Positions 17,036 to 26,653 of a stretch of DNA of 64,000 nt are shown here, in pieces (position 1 is the stretch's first letter; each line of letters starts with the position of its first letter). Origin of the DNA: Candidatus Neomarinimicrobiota bacterium (GTDB lineage Bacteria; Fidelibacterota; JAANXI01); NCBI GenBank assembly GCA_021734025.1, contig JAIPJS010000002.1:372001-436000 (forward strand), written 5' to 3'. Below the pieces are notes generated by a model that was given only the letters and a program-made list of their open reading frames with translations, did not search any database and was not told where the DNA came from. The position numbers and the translations under genes were made by a program.

Positions 17036-18616
17036 TTACTTCGATGTCAGTGGTTCAAAATGGCGTGCGAAATGGGACATGAGAGTTTCATAGTGCACAT
17101 CTTCATACTCTTCCAATGTATCGAGAATCTTGTCCCGAAACTGGTAGTCGCCGCTGTCAGTCTTTTCGGAAAGAACCCGGCCAAAGCAGACGTGCATCAC
17201 CTGGCGTGCGTCGACCTGCTCGTCCTCAAAAAGTGCCACCAGTTCGTCGTCGGAACATTCGTCACCGGCGGGAACTTTATTCACATTGGCAGAAACGTGA
17301 TAGCTCCGTTTTTCCGTATCATAGATTTCTCTGGAGAAATCCCAAATTTCGCGGAACAGATCCGGTTTCACCTTGGCAATTGCCCGGAGTGCTTCCAGGT
17401 AGCTGGTGCCGGCGGTCTTCACATGGACATGTCCCATATCCAGTGAACCGACTACTTCGTATACCGAAAATTTGTCGCTGCCGGAGTGAACGCTCAGCTT
17501 ATACGGCCCGTGCTTCTCTGCAATCTTCAGATGTTTTTTATACTCTTCCCGGAATTCGTCCAGATCGCCAATGTAATCGATCCCCTTTTCGAAGCGTCCC
17601 ACAAACCGGGGTGCGAGACTGACCAACTCCACGCCGAGGCGCCGGAGTTCGTTCACTACCAGGTAATGTTCGAACGGCTGGGTGACGGACTCGGTTTCGT
17701 CCACGGAGAGTTCAATTTCACTGGGATGTTCGGGATAGTTCTCTTCCAGATAGCGCACCATTTTTTTGGTGTGCGCAATCACTTTTCCGTATTTGGTGAA
17801 GGCCCGGAGCGTATCTTCTCTGGACGGATTCAGCGAGAAGGTGCTGTCGACCTCGATGGTTTTGTCCGAGTAGCGCGTTATCGCTGATTCGTAATCGTCT
17901 TCCAATTCAGTCCAATTCAGTCCCTGGACTTCCTGTTCCAGCGTGGCGACCGGAAGCGTGTCAGCCTCATTATTGACGTGGTCACCCGGATCAATAGTAA
18001 ACATGGTAAAGCCGGCCGCGATGGTATAGTCAATATCCTCCGGCGTTTTCAGATGATCGGCATCAGAACCGAATCCACCGGTGTAACCTTCTTGCAATAC
18101 CGACCAGGTCGCCACATCCATTACCTCATCCGGCGTACGATTCGTTCGCTCCATCTCGCGAATGGACTGCTGGGCGAGTACCGGTTTGAGGTCGGTAATC
18201 TGAATTGCCCTGAGATGTGCCGGATTCGCAATGCCGAGCCTGTCGCCAAGGCCGTAAGAATTATTGATGCCAATCAACTGTGGGCTGGTATAATCGTATT
18301 GTTCCCGCATGATTTCGGCATTTGCATGGGAGAGTGGGCACTTTTTCAGCGAGCTGATATCATCGGCATCTGTGGCAATCTGTTCACCTTCATACTCACC
18401 GACAATCGCCGGTTCATCCTCAGGAGAAGCAAACCAAAGTGCCTTGACCTTGCCGTCCCTGGCGATAAACCAGTAACTGCCTTCCAGGGTATTGACAGAC
18501 TTGGGATAGATTTCCCACTCGGCGTCGTCTTCCAATGCCACTCTGGTTCGTGTTGCATTGTCAACACCATCATCTGCTATTGATTTTAGTAAGTTTAATG
18601 AAAGCTTTTCCGCCAT
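17036..18616 (-). CDS. uxaE: Tagaturonate epimerase (UxaE-type)
   Basis: A 526-residue protein resembling the tagaturonate epimerase family known from Thermotoga, which converts D-tagaturonate to D-fructuronate at C3/C4 and replaces the altronate branch. Visible features are the N-terminal WFASPEDEPAIVG region, FGLGDRLG-like stretch (SYGLGDRLGIANPAH), SVDETE, KLSVHSGSDKFSVY and GHVHVKTAGTSYLEALRA, with His/Asp/Glu residues suited to a metal site. It sits between a TRAP transporter and an SDR, with uronate isomerase upstream, which matches a galacturonate to fructuronate route. No altronate genes are seen. Confidence 0.83.
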   Translation of the reverse strand: MAEKLSLNLLKSIADDGVDNATRTRVALEDDAEWEIYPKSVNTLEGSYWFIARDGKVKALWFASPEDEPAIVGEYEGEQIATDADDISSLKKCPLSHANAEIMREQYDYTSPQLIGINNSYGLGDRLGIANPAHLRAIQITDLKPVLAQQSIREMERTNRTPDEVMDVATWSVLQEGYTGGFGSDADHLKTPEDIDYTIAAGFTMFTIDPGDHVNNEADTLPVATLEQEVQGLNWTELEDDYESAITRYSDKTIEVDSTFSLNPSREDTLRAFTKYGKVIAHTKKMVRYLEENYPEHPSEIELSVDETESVTQPFEHYLVVNELRRLGVELVSLAPRFVGRFEKGIDYIGDLDEFREEYKKHLKIAEKHGPYKLSVHSGSDKFSVYEVVGSLDMGHVHVKTAGTSYLEALRAIAKVKPDLFREIWDFSREIYDTEKRSYHVSANVNKVPAGDECSDDELVALFEDEQVDARQVMHVCFGRVLSEKTDSGDYQFRDKILDTLEEYEDVHYETLMSHFARHFEPLTSK

Positions 18617-18667
18617 AGTATTTTCATCCCTCTTCGTATGTTAGGTTTATCATATGCAGTGAAAAAT

Positions 18668-18952
18668 TCAAGTTTTGACTGTATAAGGTTTGAGAAAGGG
18701 TATTCCTGGATTACCGAGTAGATTTTCATAGAAACTGTAAAATGTGGCCCCACCATCCTGCACCATATTCCTGAAACGGCCGATTCTTTGCTCTGTAGAA
18801 TCCATAGGATTATTCCAGAGGGTATTCAGGAACTCCCCTTTTCCCGGTATCAGGATGGTAGAGAGCCACTCATGATTAGAAGGTATCCCTTGAGTAAATC
18901 TGACTGAGTTATCGGAAAAATATTTAATGCTCTCCTTCACCGCAGACGGCAT
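18668..18952 (-). CDS. Hypothetical small protein (possibly a remnant)
   Basis: A 94-codon frame in the 420-bp gap between dctM and uxaE, same strand. The ATG at 18952 has GGAAGG four bases upstream. The product (MPSAVKESIKYFSDNSV ... GIPFLKPYTVKT) has no signal peptide or membrane segment and I recognise no family. It uses more AGA/AGG/ATA codons than its neighbours, which suits either a young or decaying gene, or chance. An in-frame TTG 12 codons earlier lacks a binding site. Confidence 0.3.
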   Translation of the reverse strand: MPSAVKESIKYFSDNSVRFTQGIPSNHEWLSTILIPGKGEFLNTLWNNPMDSTEQRIGRFRNMVQDGGATFYSFYENLLGNPGIPFLKPYTVKT

Positions 18953-19037
18953 TTTCCTTCCCGTTCTGTTGCCTTCATGGGTATTCAAAGAATTTGCTCG
19001 ATTCTTCGTTCAATATATCTCGCTTTCATTTAATTCG

Positions 19038-20336
19038 TTAAAACCCAAACAGTGTTGGCAACCACATGCTGATCCACGGGATAAAGGTGACAATCATCAG
19101 GCCAATAACCATCACGGCATAGAGTGGTAACAGCGGTTTCACGACCTTCTCGATACTCGTATTCGATATACCGGTCCCGACGAAGAGTACCGTGCCAACC
19201 GGTGGTGTACATAATCCCACGCAAAGGTTCAGTACCATCATGATGCCGAAGTGCACCGGATCCATACCCAATTGCTGGACCACCGGCAGGAAAATCGGCG
19301 TAAATATCAGCACCGCCGGGGTCATATCCATAAAGGTTCCAACCAGCAGCAGAATGATATTGATGATAATGAAAATAACGATTTTACTGTCCGTCAGGCC
19401 GATTAAGGTCGAGCTTACGGCCTGGGGGATGTTCACGTAGGACATTATCCACGACATGGCGATGGAAGTTGCAATCAGCATCATCACCATGGCTGTGGTG
19501 GATGAGGTATCTAACAAAATTTTCGGAATTTCTTTCCATTTCACTTCCCGGTAGATGAGGACTGCCAGAACGAAGGCGTACGCCACAGCGATGGCCGAGG
19601 CTTCTGTGGCTGTAAAATATCCGGCGACGATCCCGCCGATTACCACGACAATCATAAAAATACTCGGCAGAGCGTCAAAAAAGGCTATTACTCCTTCCTT
19701 CAGTCCGACGGTATCTCCTTTCGGAAACCCCATGCGCATGGAGTAAATAGCGGCAACCGCCATTAACCCTACTCCAACCAGAATCCCGGGCATATAGCCA
19801 GCGAGAAACAATGCAGCCACAGACGTTCCGCCGCTGGCGAATGCATAGACAATGAGGATATTACTCGGCGGAATGAGTAGTCCGGTCGTCGAGGCAGTAA
19901 TATTCAACGCCGTACTAAAATTGAGTTCGTATCCTTTTTTCACCATGAGTGGAATCAGGAACCCGCCAATAGCCGCTGTGGCAGCGACTGCTGATCCGGA
20001 AATCGCGCCGAACAACATACAGGCGACGACAATCACATAAGACAGTCCTCCTCGCAGTCCGCCAACCATTACTTCGGCAAATCGAATGAGGCGGCGCGCA
20101 ATGCCACCGTGGTTCATAATTTGTCCGGCGAGGATAAAAAACGGGATGGCGAGCAGTGCGAAGCTGTCCAGCCCCGTAGCCATCCGCTGGGCAATAGTAG
20201 TGAACGCCGGGATCGGATCAACGCTTACCAACATGGTAAACAGCGTTGACAGCCCAATGGTGAACGAGATCGGCACCCCGAGAATAAGCAGAACAACAAA
20301 TGAAACTACTAAAACAATAACGCCAGTCAGTACCAT
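19038..20336 (-). CDS. dctM: TRAP transporter large permease (DctM-type)
   Basis: A 432-residue membrane protein with about 12 hydrophobic segments. It shows the family stretches PFFILAGQIMNHGGIARRLIRFA, ACMLFGAISGSAVAATAAIG and NLCVGLCTPPVGTVLFVGTGI. It forms the ion-coupled channel of a tripartite periplasmic transporter with the adjacent small subunit (15 bp upstream) and binding protein. The setting between uronate isomerase and tagaturonate epimerase genes makes hexuronates the expected cargo. Confidence 0.92.
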   Translation of the reverse strand: MVLTGVIVLVVSFVVLLILGVPISFTIGLSTLFTMLVSVDPIPAFTTIAQRMATGLDSFALLAIPFFILAGQIMNHGGIARRLIRFAEVMVGGLRGGLSYVIVVACMLFGAISGSAVAATAAIGGFLIPLMVKKGYELNFSTALNITASTTGLLIPPSNILIVYAFASGGTSVAALFLAGYMPGILVGVGLMAVAAIYSMRMGFPKGDTVGLKEGVIAFFDALPSIFMIVVVIGGIVAGYFTATEASAIAVAYAFVLAVLIYREVKWKEIPKILLDTSSTTAMVMMLIATSIAMSWIMSYVNIPQAVSSTLIGLTDSKIVIFIIINIILLLVGTFMDMTPAVLIFTPIFLPVVQQLGMDPVHFGIMMVLNLCVGLCTPPVGTVLFVGTGISNTSIEKVVKPLLPLYAVMVIGLMIVTFIPWISMWLPTLFGF

Positions 20337-20351
20337 ATCCGGTTCCTTTGA

Positions 20352-20891
20352 TTATTCGGTTTGAGAGTCATCCATGCTGCTTTGATTGATCGGTTCGAGT
20401 ATGCGCGGTTGGTCCCAGAGCATGTCGCGTAATTCATCGGCAAAAAAGAGCCCGGAATAGAACATGATCAGTATACCGCTGACCGGTATCACCGAATAAA
20501 CATAGCCCATCGGAACCTGCAGCGCCGCCGAAACCTGTCCCAGCGACAAGGTCAGGTCCACGATTCTCATACCACCGATCACCATAACTATAAGCGCAAA
20601 GATAAACACACACGCCTGGATAAACATTCTGGAATAGTGCCGGGCTGTCCCCTGAAATTTCTCGGCAACGAAATCAATGGCGATATGCATCTTTAGCCGG
20701 TGAGCATACGCCGCACCCAGCAAGGCCACCCAGATCAGCAGGTACCGGGCAAGTTCTTCCGTCCATGAACTGGGATTGGCGAGAATAAACCGGGTAAGGA
20801 TCTGCCATAACACGTTCAGCACGTTCGCCGCCATCACGACGATCACGAACCATTTCAGTATGAAGTCGACTCCAGCAATAAATTTTTTCAT
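20352..20891 (-). CDS. dctQ: TRAP transporter small permease (DctQ-type)
   Basis: A 179-residue protein with four predicted membrane segments and the family stretch LTRFILANPSSWTEELARYLLIWVALLGAAYAHR near residues 34-67. It pairs with DctM and lies 2 bp after the binding-protein gene, so the three are surely one transcript. Confidence 0.9.
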   Translation of the reverse strand: MKKFIAGVDFILKWFVIVVMAANVLNVLWQILTRFILANPSSWTEELARYLLIWVALLGAAYAHRLKMHIAIDFVAEKFQGTARHYSRMFIQACVFIFALIVMVIGGMRIVDLTLSLGQVSAALQVPMGYVYSVIPVSGILIMFYSGLFFADELRDMLWDQPRILEPINQSSMDDSQTE

Positions 20892-20893
20892 AA

Positions 20894-21880
20894 CTATTTC
20901 ACGCTCCGGATCCGTTCGACCATTTTGTACATTTCGGGTCGTTCCTCGCTAATGGTTTGATAGAGATCTTCCACTTCACTACGAAACTTTTCCTTATCCG
21001 GACGAATAATTTCCACTCCGGCTTCTTTTACCTTTTCCAGGGATTCTTTGGTGGATTCGGCCCAAAGTTTTTTCTGGTGCTGAGCCGATTCGTTTGCCGC
21101 TTCCTGGACAATCCGTTTCTGTTCATCCGTCAGTTTATTCCAGACCACGGTACTGATAAGCAAAATGTCTGGTACCGCTGTATGTTCGTCCAGTGAGTAA
21201 TATTTACAGACTTCATAATGGTGGGACAGATAAAAACTCGGTGGGTTGTTTTCCGCGCCATCGACAATTCCCTGCTGGAGCGCCGAATACAACTCTCCCC
21301 AGGAGATGGGCGTTGGTGAGCCCCCCAGCGCGCGGACCATCCGCATGGCGGTGGTACTTTCCTGGGTCCGGATTTTCAACCCGTTCAGATCGGCTGGCTC
21401 ATGTACCGGTTTATCGACGGTGTAGAAGCTCCGGCTCCCGGCATCGTAAAAACACAATCCCCGCAGGTTGGCGTCCGTCGTCTTACGGAGAAATTCTTTG
21501 CCGATCTCACCTTCCAGCACGTTAAATCTATGTTCGTCATTGCGGAAAAGATACGGCAGCCCAAACACCTTAAACGTCGGCTCAAAGGACTCAAGCGGAC
21601 TCGTGGAGACCTTCGTTATCCCCAGGCTTCCTATCTGTAACAACTCGATACATTCACGTTCTGAGCCGAGCTGCTCGCTGGGATAAATATCAATCAGCAG
21701 CGTGCTGTCAGACTTTGCAGCTACACGCTCGGCAAAAAAGACCATCGCCTTATGCACTGGATGGCTGGGTGCCAGCCCATGGGCCAGTTTGATACTTTCA
21801 ACTTTGGTCTCCCCCTTACATCCCATCAATCCCACAACAATTGCGAGCATCACTAGCAAAATTCGCCACGAGTACCTCAT
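20894..21880 (-). CDS. dctP: TRAP transporter substrate-binding lipoprotein (DctP-type), likely hexuronate-specific
   Basis: A 328-residue periplasmic binding protein with a lipobox (LMGCKG, Cys near residue 21). Typical DctP features are IYPSEQLGSERE, the GLKIRTQES motif whose Arg salt-bridges the ligand carboxylate, and GELYSALQQGIVDGAENNP. The lipid anchor is less common for DctP but seen in Gram-negatives. Lies 70 bp after uxaC. Hexuronate cargo is inferred from neighbours. Confidence 0.9.
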   Translation of the reverse strand: MRYSWRILLVMLAIVVGLMGCKGETKVESIKLAHGLAPSHPVHKAMVFFAERVAAKSDSTLLIDIYPSEQLGSERECIELLQIGSLGITKVSTSPLESFEPTFKVFGLPYLFRNDEHRFNVLEGEIGKEFLRKTTDANLRGLCFYDAGSRSFYTVDKPVHEPADLNGLKIRTQESTTAMRMVRALGGSPTPISWGELYSALQQGIVDGAENNPPSFYLSHHYEVCKYYSLDEHTAVPDILLISTVVWNKLTDEQKRIVQEAANESAQHQKKLWAESTKESLEKVKEAGVEIIRPDKEKFRSEVEDLYQTISEERPEMYKMVERIRSVK

Positions 21881-21950
21881 TATAGTATCCTCTTCTGTTT
21901 AAATCCGGATAAGATGCCGCTGCTCGCCCAATCCGGATTTCGGGAATTGT

Positions 21951-23315
21951 CTATTTAAAGAATAATTCTTTGGGCCGATCGTATGACAGTGCTTTCACCA
22001 GATCAACTGCAGCAGATTCTGGCGCCTGACCCCGTTCAACAAAGCTGCCAACCACATTACACAGCGTCCTCCGGAACATCTCAGTTCTGGAACCAAAGGA
22101 CAGCAGCTTCCGGGAATCGGTCACCATGCCAGCATGGTTTCGGAGAATATCGACCGAACCGACATACTCCAGATGCCGCTCCATACCAATAGGGCTGTCG
22201 TTCCACCACCACGCCATCCCAAGGCTCACGTTGGGGAATGCCCGGGCCAGCGTTGCCAGCGTTGGCAGATGTGTCGGATCAACACAATAGAGCACTATCT
22301 CCATCTGTTCGTCGAATTCGTTCAGAAAATATTTCAGATTCTTCACGAACTCGATATTCTGCGTGGAAAGATCGCCGCCGGAATCCGGACCAATCAACTC
22401 CCACAGCGTATCCCGATAATCCCGGACTGCACCGATGTGCAACTGTGTGACCCAGTCCGACTCAGCATTCATTCTGCCAAACTGTACCAGCAAATACGCA
22501 TGGTAATCGTTGATTTCTTCCTGTGTCAATTCATTCCCGGCATATGCCTTTTCATGAATTGATGCAGCCCGGTCTTTCGAGACGTAGTAGGCATGCGGCT
22601 GCTCAACCCCGTGATCACTGGCAACACACCCGACCTGTTCAAAATATTTGTGGGTGGTTTCCAGCGCATCTAGCAGGCCAGATAAGGTGGACACATCCTG
22701 GCCAGTTGATTCCGACAGATCATTAAGTACATCCTTCCATTGGTCCGATTCAATCTTCATGGATTTATCAGGGCGCCAGGTCGGAAGAACTCTGGTATTC
22801 GTGAGTTCAGTTTTTGCGCGTTCATGATATGGGAGTGACGTCACCGGATCATCGGTGGTACACATGATTTCTACGCCCATCTCCGCAAGCAACTCCTGGG
22901 GTCGCATAGCATCGTCTTTTAGCTGAGCGGATGTCTCCTTCCAGATCTGCTCTCCAGTCTCAGATGAGATCGCCTCTTCAATACCAAACCGGCGCCTCAG
23001 ATCAAGATGCACCCATTCATATACAGGATTTCCGATGAGTTCAGGCATAATGCGCGCCAGTTCCAGCCACTTGGTTTTATTGGGTGCATCTCCGGTAATC
23101 CTTTCTTCCGGGATGCCCCGTTTGCGCATCATTTCCCATACATAGTGATCCGTTTCCCCCTGAACTTCCCAGATGTCGCTCCATCCGGTGTTTTCAACGA
23201 TTTCTGCGATGTCACCGTGGTTGTGCGCGTCCAGGATTGGGAGGTCTTTTACCTCAGTATACAATCTCTTTGCTGCCTTCGATTCCAACAGATAGTTTTC
23301 GTCAAAAATTGCCAT
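21951..23315 (-). CDS. uxaC: Uronate isomerase
   Basis: A 454-residue amidohydrolase-fold isomerase turning D-galacturonate into D-tagaturonate and D-glucuronate into D-fructuronate. It shows the N-terminal metal pair ILDAHNHGD, GVEIMCTTDDP, RPDKSM, LGMAWWWNDSP and the C-terminal GMVTDSRKLLSFGSRTEMFRRTL typical of the family. First gene of the transport/epimerase operon, with operator-like palindromes 180-240 bp upstream. Confidence 0.92.
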   Translation of the reverse strand: MAIFDENYLLESKAAKRLYTEVKDLPILDAHNHGDIAEIVENTGWSDIWEVQGETDHYVWEMMRKRGIPEERITGDAPNKTKWLELARIMPELIGNPVYEWVHLDLRRRFGIEEAISSETGEQIWKETSAQLKDDAMRPQELLAEMGVEIMCTTDDPVTSLPYHERAKTELTNTRVLPTWRPDKSMKIESDQWKDVLNDLSESTGQDVSTLSGLLDALETTHKYFEQVGCVASDHGVEQPHAYYVSKDRAASIHEKAYAGNELTQEEINDYHAYLLVQFGRMNAESDWVTQLHIGAVRDYRDTLWELIGPDSGGDLSTQNIEFVKNLKYFLNEFDEQMEIVLYCVDPTHLPTLATLARAFPNVSLGMAWWWNDSPIGMERHLEYVGSVDILRNHAGMVTDSRKLLSFGSRTEMFRRTLCNVVGSFVERGQAPESAAVDLVKALSYDRPKELFFK

Positions 23316-23493
23316 AATTTACCACTCCAAAAGTTTTCTTAAATCGTGGGCCACTTGCCACTCGAACCCAGCGTTAACACATTTATGAATAAGATCCATT
23401 TCAATATTAAAAATAAGCTAATAAATATATGGAAATGTTAAAACGGAGATAAAATACTATTGCTAAAAGTTTTAATATGATCCCCTCCCCCGC

Positions 23494-23516
23494 ATTGATG
23501 ATTTTGCATCATCAAT
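23494..23516. promoter_or_regulatory. Perfect 8-bp inverted repeat upstream of uxaC
   Basis: ATTGATGA (23494-23501) and TCATCAAT (23509-23516) are perfect reverse complements with a 7-bp centre. A shorter palindrome, ATTCG/CGAAT, follows at 23517-23530. They may be operators for the uxaC operon or end signals of the regulator gene; no T-run follows on the minus strand, so operator is slightly favoured. Confidence 0.35.
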
Positions 23517-23539
23517 TATTCGTTTGCGAATTTTGTTAT

Positions 23540-23555
23540 ATTAGGTATACACAAT
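23540..23555. promoter_or_regulatory. Operator-like palindrome ATTAGGTATACACAAT upstream of uxaC
   Basis: A 16-bp imperfect palindrome centred on GTATAC with outer ATT/AAT. Its layout resembles AraR-type (GntR/LacI hybrid) operators such as ATTTGTACGTACAAAT, and the gene just beyond it encodes such a hybrid regulator. A related site, ATTGTTTATACAAT, lies upstream of the larA homologue at 29131-29144. Confidence 0.4.
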
Positions 23556-23599
23556 AATATAATTCCTGATTGCTCAAATATTCAAGAAAATTCCGGCCG

Positions 23600-24760
23600 T
23601 TAGAAGGGAGACCGGGATCTGGAACGCCGTACCTCCTGTTCGTTTTTCTGCATATCCTGATCGGCGTGCTCACCACAGGATTCCCGAATAATCAGTTCTG
23701 GCTTTAAAATCGTTCGCACTTCGGGATTCTTTCCCTTAATGAGGTCAATGAGTTTATGTACGGCAAGTCGCCCGATTTCCTCCGTCGGTTGCCTGATTGT
23801 AGTAAGCGGTACGTTGCAGTAAGAACTCCGTTCAATATCATCAAACCCCACAACTGATACTTCCTCAGGGATTTTAATGCGCTTTTCATTCAATGCTTCC
23901 TCAAAACCAAGCGCGCCTAAATCGTTATAAAGGAACATAGCCTCAGGCAGGTGATCGCGCTGGGCAAATTCTTTCCCAATTTCGTATCCGGACTGATAAT
24001 CGTTCCACTCGCCGCTATAGGGATACGTATACATATTTGTCCGGTCATAGCCGATACCAGCCTCTTCAACCGCTTTGACAAACCCTTTACGCCGAATATC
24101 GCCAAGAAGATTTCCGGTTTCGGCACTGACAAATCCGATCTCTTCGTAACCGTGTTCAATTAAGTGTTTCGTTGCAATATAGGCCCCGGCTTTATGATCT
24201 GTACCGACATGGTAGATATCGTCATCTGCCACGTAAGAAACCACGACATACGGGAACCCATCCTCATGGAGCGATCGAATTGCCTTGTTCGCTTTGTATT
24301 CGTGAGACATGGATGCGATGATCAGCCCATCCACCCCCATATCGAGATACCGGTTGATGAGCCGCTCCTCTTTTTCGAATTGCCCTGAGGAGTTTGAGAG
24401 TAGCAGACTGTAATCTTCCTCACTTGCCTGCATTTCAACACTGTGCGAAATCAACGAGAAAAAGGGACTCTTTAAATCGCTCAGCACCAGACCGATGGTA
24501 TTATGCTCTGCAATGCGGGAGCGGCTGGATTTCTTCGCAACGTAGGTTCCTTTACCTACTCTGCTGTATAGGATATCTTCATTAATCAGATCGCTGATCG
24601 CCTTCTTCACGGTTATCATACTCACGTCGTAATTGTCCGCCAGTTCCCGCTGAGACGGAATCTTTTCTCCGATCTCATAGACATTTGTGTCGATCTTCTC
24701 TTTTATATTTTTGGCGATCTGCCTATACAGCGGTGTCGGATCACTAAAATCTAGTACCAT
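23600..24760 (-). CDS. GntR/LacI hybrid (AraR-like) transcriptional regulator of the uronate locus
   Basis: A 386-residue regulator. Residues 1-75 form a GntR winged helix (PLYRQIAKNIKEKI ... KIPSQRELADNYDVSMITVKKAISDL ... VGKGTYVAKK). Residues about 80-360 form a LacI-type periplasmic-binding-like sensor (TIGLVLSDLKSPFFSLI, GVDGLIIASM, VGTDHKAGAYIATKHLIEHG, VVGFDDIERSSY). Such hybrids usually repress sugar genes until a sugar or sugar acid binds. The position between uxaC and gnd suggests control of this locus; the effector is unknown. Confidence 0.88.
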   Translation of the reverse strand: MVLDFSDPTPLYRQIAKNIKEKIDTNVYEIGEKIPSQRELADNYDVSMITVKKAISDLINEDILYSRVGKGTYVAKKSSRSRIAEHNTIGLVLSDLKSPFFSLISHSVEMQASEEDYSLLLSNSSGQFEKEERLINRYLDMGVDGLIIASMSHEYKANKAIRSLHEDGFPYVVVSYVADDDIYHVGTDHKAGAYIATKHLIEHGYEEIGFVSAETGNLLGDIRRKGFVKAVEEAGIGYDRTNMYTYPYSGEWNDYQSGYEIGKEFAQRDHLPEAMFLYNDLGALGFEEALNEKRIKIPEEVSVVGFDDIERSSYCNVPLTTIRQPTEEIGRLAVHKLIDLIKGKNPEVRTILKPELIIRESCGEHADQDMQKNEQEVRRSRSRSPF

Positions 24761-24787
24761 ACCCAGTTCCTTACTTTTATATAAAAC

Positions 24788-24817
24788 CTATTATTGTTCT
24801 CATTCACTTATGGTCAA
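24788..24817 (-). promoter_or_regulatory. Candidate promoter of the GntR/LacI regulator
   Basis: Minus strand TTGACC (24817-24812), 18 bases, TAATAG (24793-24788), 28 bp ahead of the start codon. A moderate match to sigma-70 boxes. The rest of the 360-bp gap up to 25122 holds only an 8-bp inverted repeat (GAACCGGA 25057-25064 / TCCGGTTC 25081-25088) just after gnd, probably a transcription end hairpin without a clear T-run. Confidence 0.35.
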
Positions 24818-25122
24818 ACTCCTCAAATGTTTGTGGCAGCGGAAGCTCTTAACATTGCTCATCGCTGACATTCCCGGAAAACAGCATTCCAAACGCCGGG
24901 GCAACAAGTATTTCCTCAATAGGTTACAAAATACTCAGAGCAACATGAGCATTATGCAAGTTCTGGGCGGATGGGATTCTTGCTAACTGGGATTAATTTA
25001 CACAATTTTCCCATTCGTTCCAACATCCCATCCTTCTATCGTTAGCCGAGAGTCCAGAACCGGACTGCCCTCCCAACAAATCCGGTTCCGGGAAGGTCAG
25101 AGTCTGGCGGTAGATTTTGTCG

Positions 25123-26571
25123 TTATGCGTTATACGAGCCGGCAGTTGCGGGACCGCCTTCCCCGGTCCAATCCGTATGAAAATATTCACCGCGCGGTTT
25201 GTCAACCCGTTCATACGTATGAGCGCCAAAATAATCCCGCTGTGCCTGCAGAAGATTAGCAGGCAGCCGCTCACTCCGATAGCCGTCATAATATGCCAGC
25301 GCGGTGCTGGATGCCGGCACCGGAACTCCTGCAGTGACGGCCTTGGCAATGACTTCACGCCAGTGATTCTGCGCCCCTTCTACTGCATTCTTGAAATAAT
25401 CGTGTAGCAGCAAGTTTTCCAGATCGGGTGTCTCTTCGAATGCTTCCTTAATCCGCCCCAGGAACTGGCTCCGGATAATACACCCACCACGCCACATCAT
25501 GGCAATTTCACCGTAATTCAGGTCCCAGTCATACTCTTCCGCCGCCGCTCTGAGCAGCTGAAATCCCTGAGCGTAGGACACAATTTTGCTCGCATACAAT
25601 GCATCATGGATGGCCTCAATAAACGCATCTTTGTCAACGTCCAGACCGGTTCCGGGTCCCTGCAACACCTTGGATGCATTTACTCGCTGGTCCTTCAGTG
25701 CAGACAGAAAGCGGGCAAAAACCGCCTCGCCGATCAGTGTAACCGGCTGCCCCAGGTCCAGAGAATTGATTGCAGTCCACTTCCCGGTGCCCTTCTGTCC
25801 GGCGGTATCCAGAATAAGATCCACCATCGGTTTTCCGGTTTCGTCATCGGTGGTGCCCAGGATATCTCTGGTAATTTCAATCAGGTAACTATCCAGTACT
25901 CCTGTATTCCATTCGCCGAAAATTTCAGACATCTCCGCCGGTTCGAGGCCAAAGGCCTGCATCAGTGAATACGCTTCACAGATCAACTGCATATCACCGT
26001 ATTCGATCCCGTTATGCACCATCTTGACGAAGTGACCGGCACCGTTTGCCCCGACCCAATCGCAACACGGCTCGCCATCAACCTGAGCGGCGACATCCTG
26101 AAAGATTGGCTTAACATGCTGCCACGCAGCGGGAGTGCCTCCAGGCATAATACTCGGGCCATGGCGGGCGCCTTCCTCACCGCCGGAAACGCCAGTACCG
26201 ATATACTTCAGGCCTTTTTCCTCCACGTACTTCGTTCGGCGAATCGTGTCCTCAAAATTACTGTTTCCGCCATCAATAATGATGTCGCCTTCTTCCAGGT
26301 GAGGCAATAGTTTGTCGATGAACTTGTCAACGGGATCGCCGGCTTTGACCAACAACATTACCCGACGCGGGCGCTCAAGCGCTTCAACAAAATCCTCCAG
26401 GGAGTGCGCACCGACGATAGTATCACGACCTTTGGCCGGCCCTTCGATAAAGTCATCCACCTTGCTTACGGTCCGGTTGAATACCGCGACAGAATATCCC
26501 TTATCGTTCATGTTGAGGACAAGGTTCTGCCCCATCACGGCTAATCCGATTAAACCTATATCACACTTCAT
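25123..26571 (-). CDS. gnd: 6-phosphogluconate dehydrogenase (decarboxylating)
   Basis: A 482-residue cytoplasmic enzyme oxidising 6-phosphogluconate to ribulose-5-phosphate and CO2. It has the Rossmann start [27 protein letters not shown], the [19 protein letters not shown] substrate loop, the catalytic Lys in [17 protein letters not shown] and a C-terminal domain ending EYFHTDWTG. The NRT after strand beta-2 suits NADP. Full length for the family. It lies 82 bp after a PfkB kinase and near a larA homologue, an unusual setting that suggests gluconate or 6-phosphogluconate arises in this locus. Confidence 0.95.
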   Translation of the reverse strand: MKCDIGLIGLAVMGQNLVLNMNDKGYSVAVFNRTVSKVDDFIEGPAKGRDTIVGAHSLEDFVEALERPRRVMLLVKAGDPVDKFIDKLLPHLEEGDIIIDGGNSNFEDTIRRTKYVEEKGLKYIGTGVSGGEEGARHGPSIMPGGTPAAWQHVKPIFQDVAAQVDGEPCCDWVGANGAGHFVKMVHNGIEYGDMQLICEAYSLMQAFGLEPAEMSEIFGEWNTGVLDSYLIEITRDILGTTDDETGKPMVDLILDTAGQKGTGKWTAINSLDLGQPVTLIGEAVFARFLSALKDQRVNASKVLQGPGTGLDVDKDAFIEAIHDALYASKIVSYAQGFQLLRAAAEEYDWDLNYGEIAMMWRGGCIIRSQFLGRIKEAFEETPDLENLLLHDYFKNAVEGAQNHWREVIAKAVTAGVPVPASSTALAYYDGYRSERLPANLLQAQRDYFGAHTYERVDKPRGEYFHTDWTGEGGPATAGSYNA

Positions 26572-26653
26572 TTACTACTCCTGCTTTTCCAAATATTCAA
26601 AGTTCACATCACGCGGACAGGGATTTTCATATTGTCCGTCACCGCGTAGCGCT

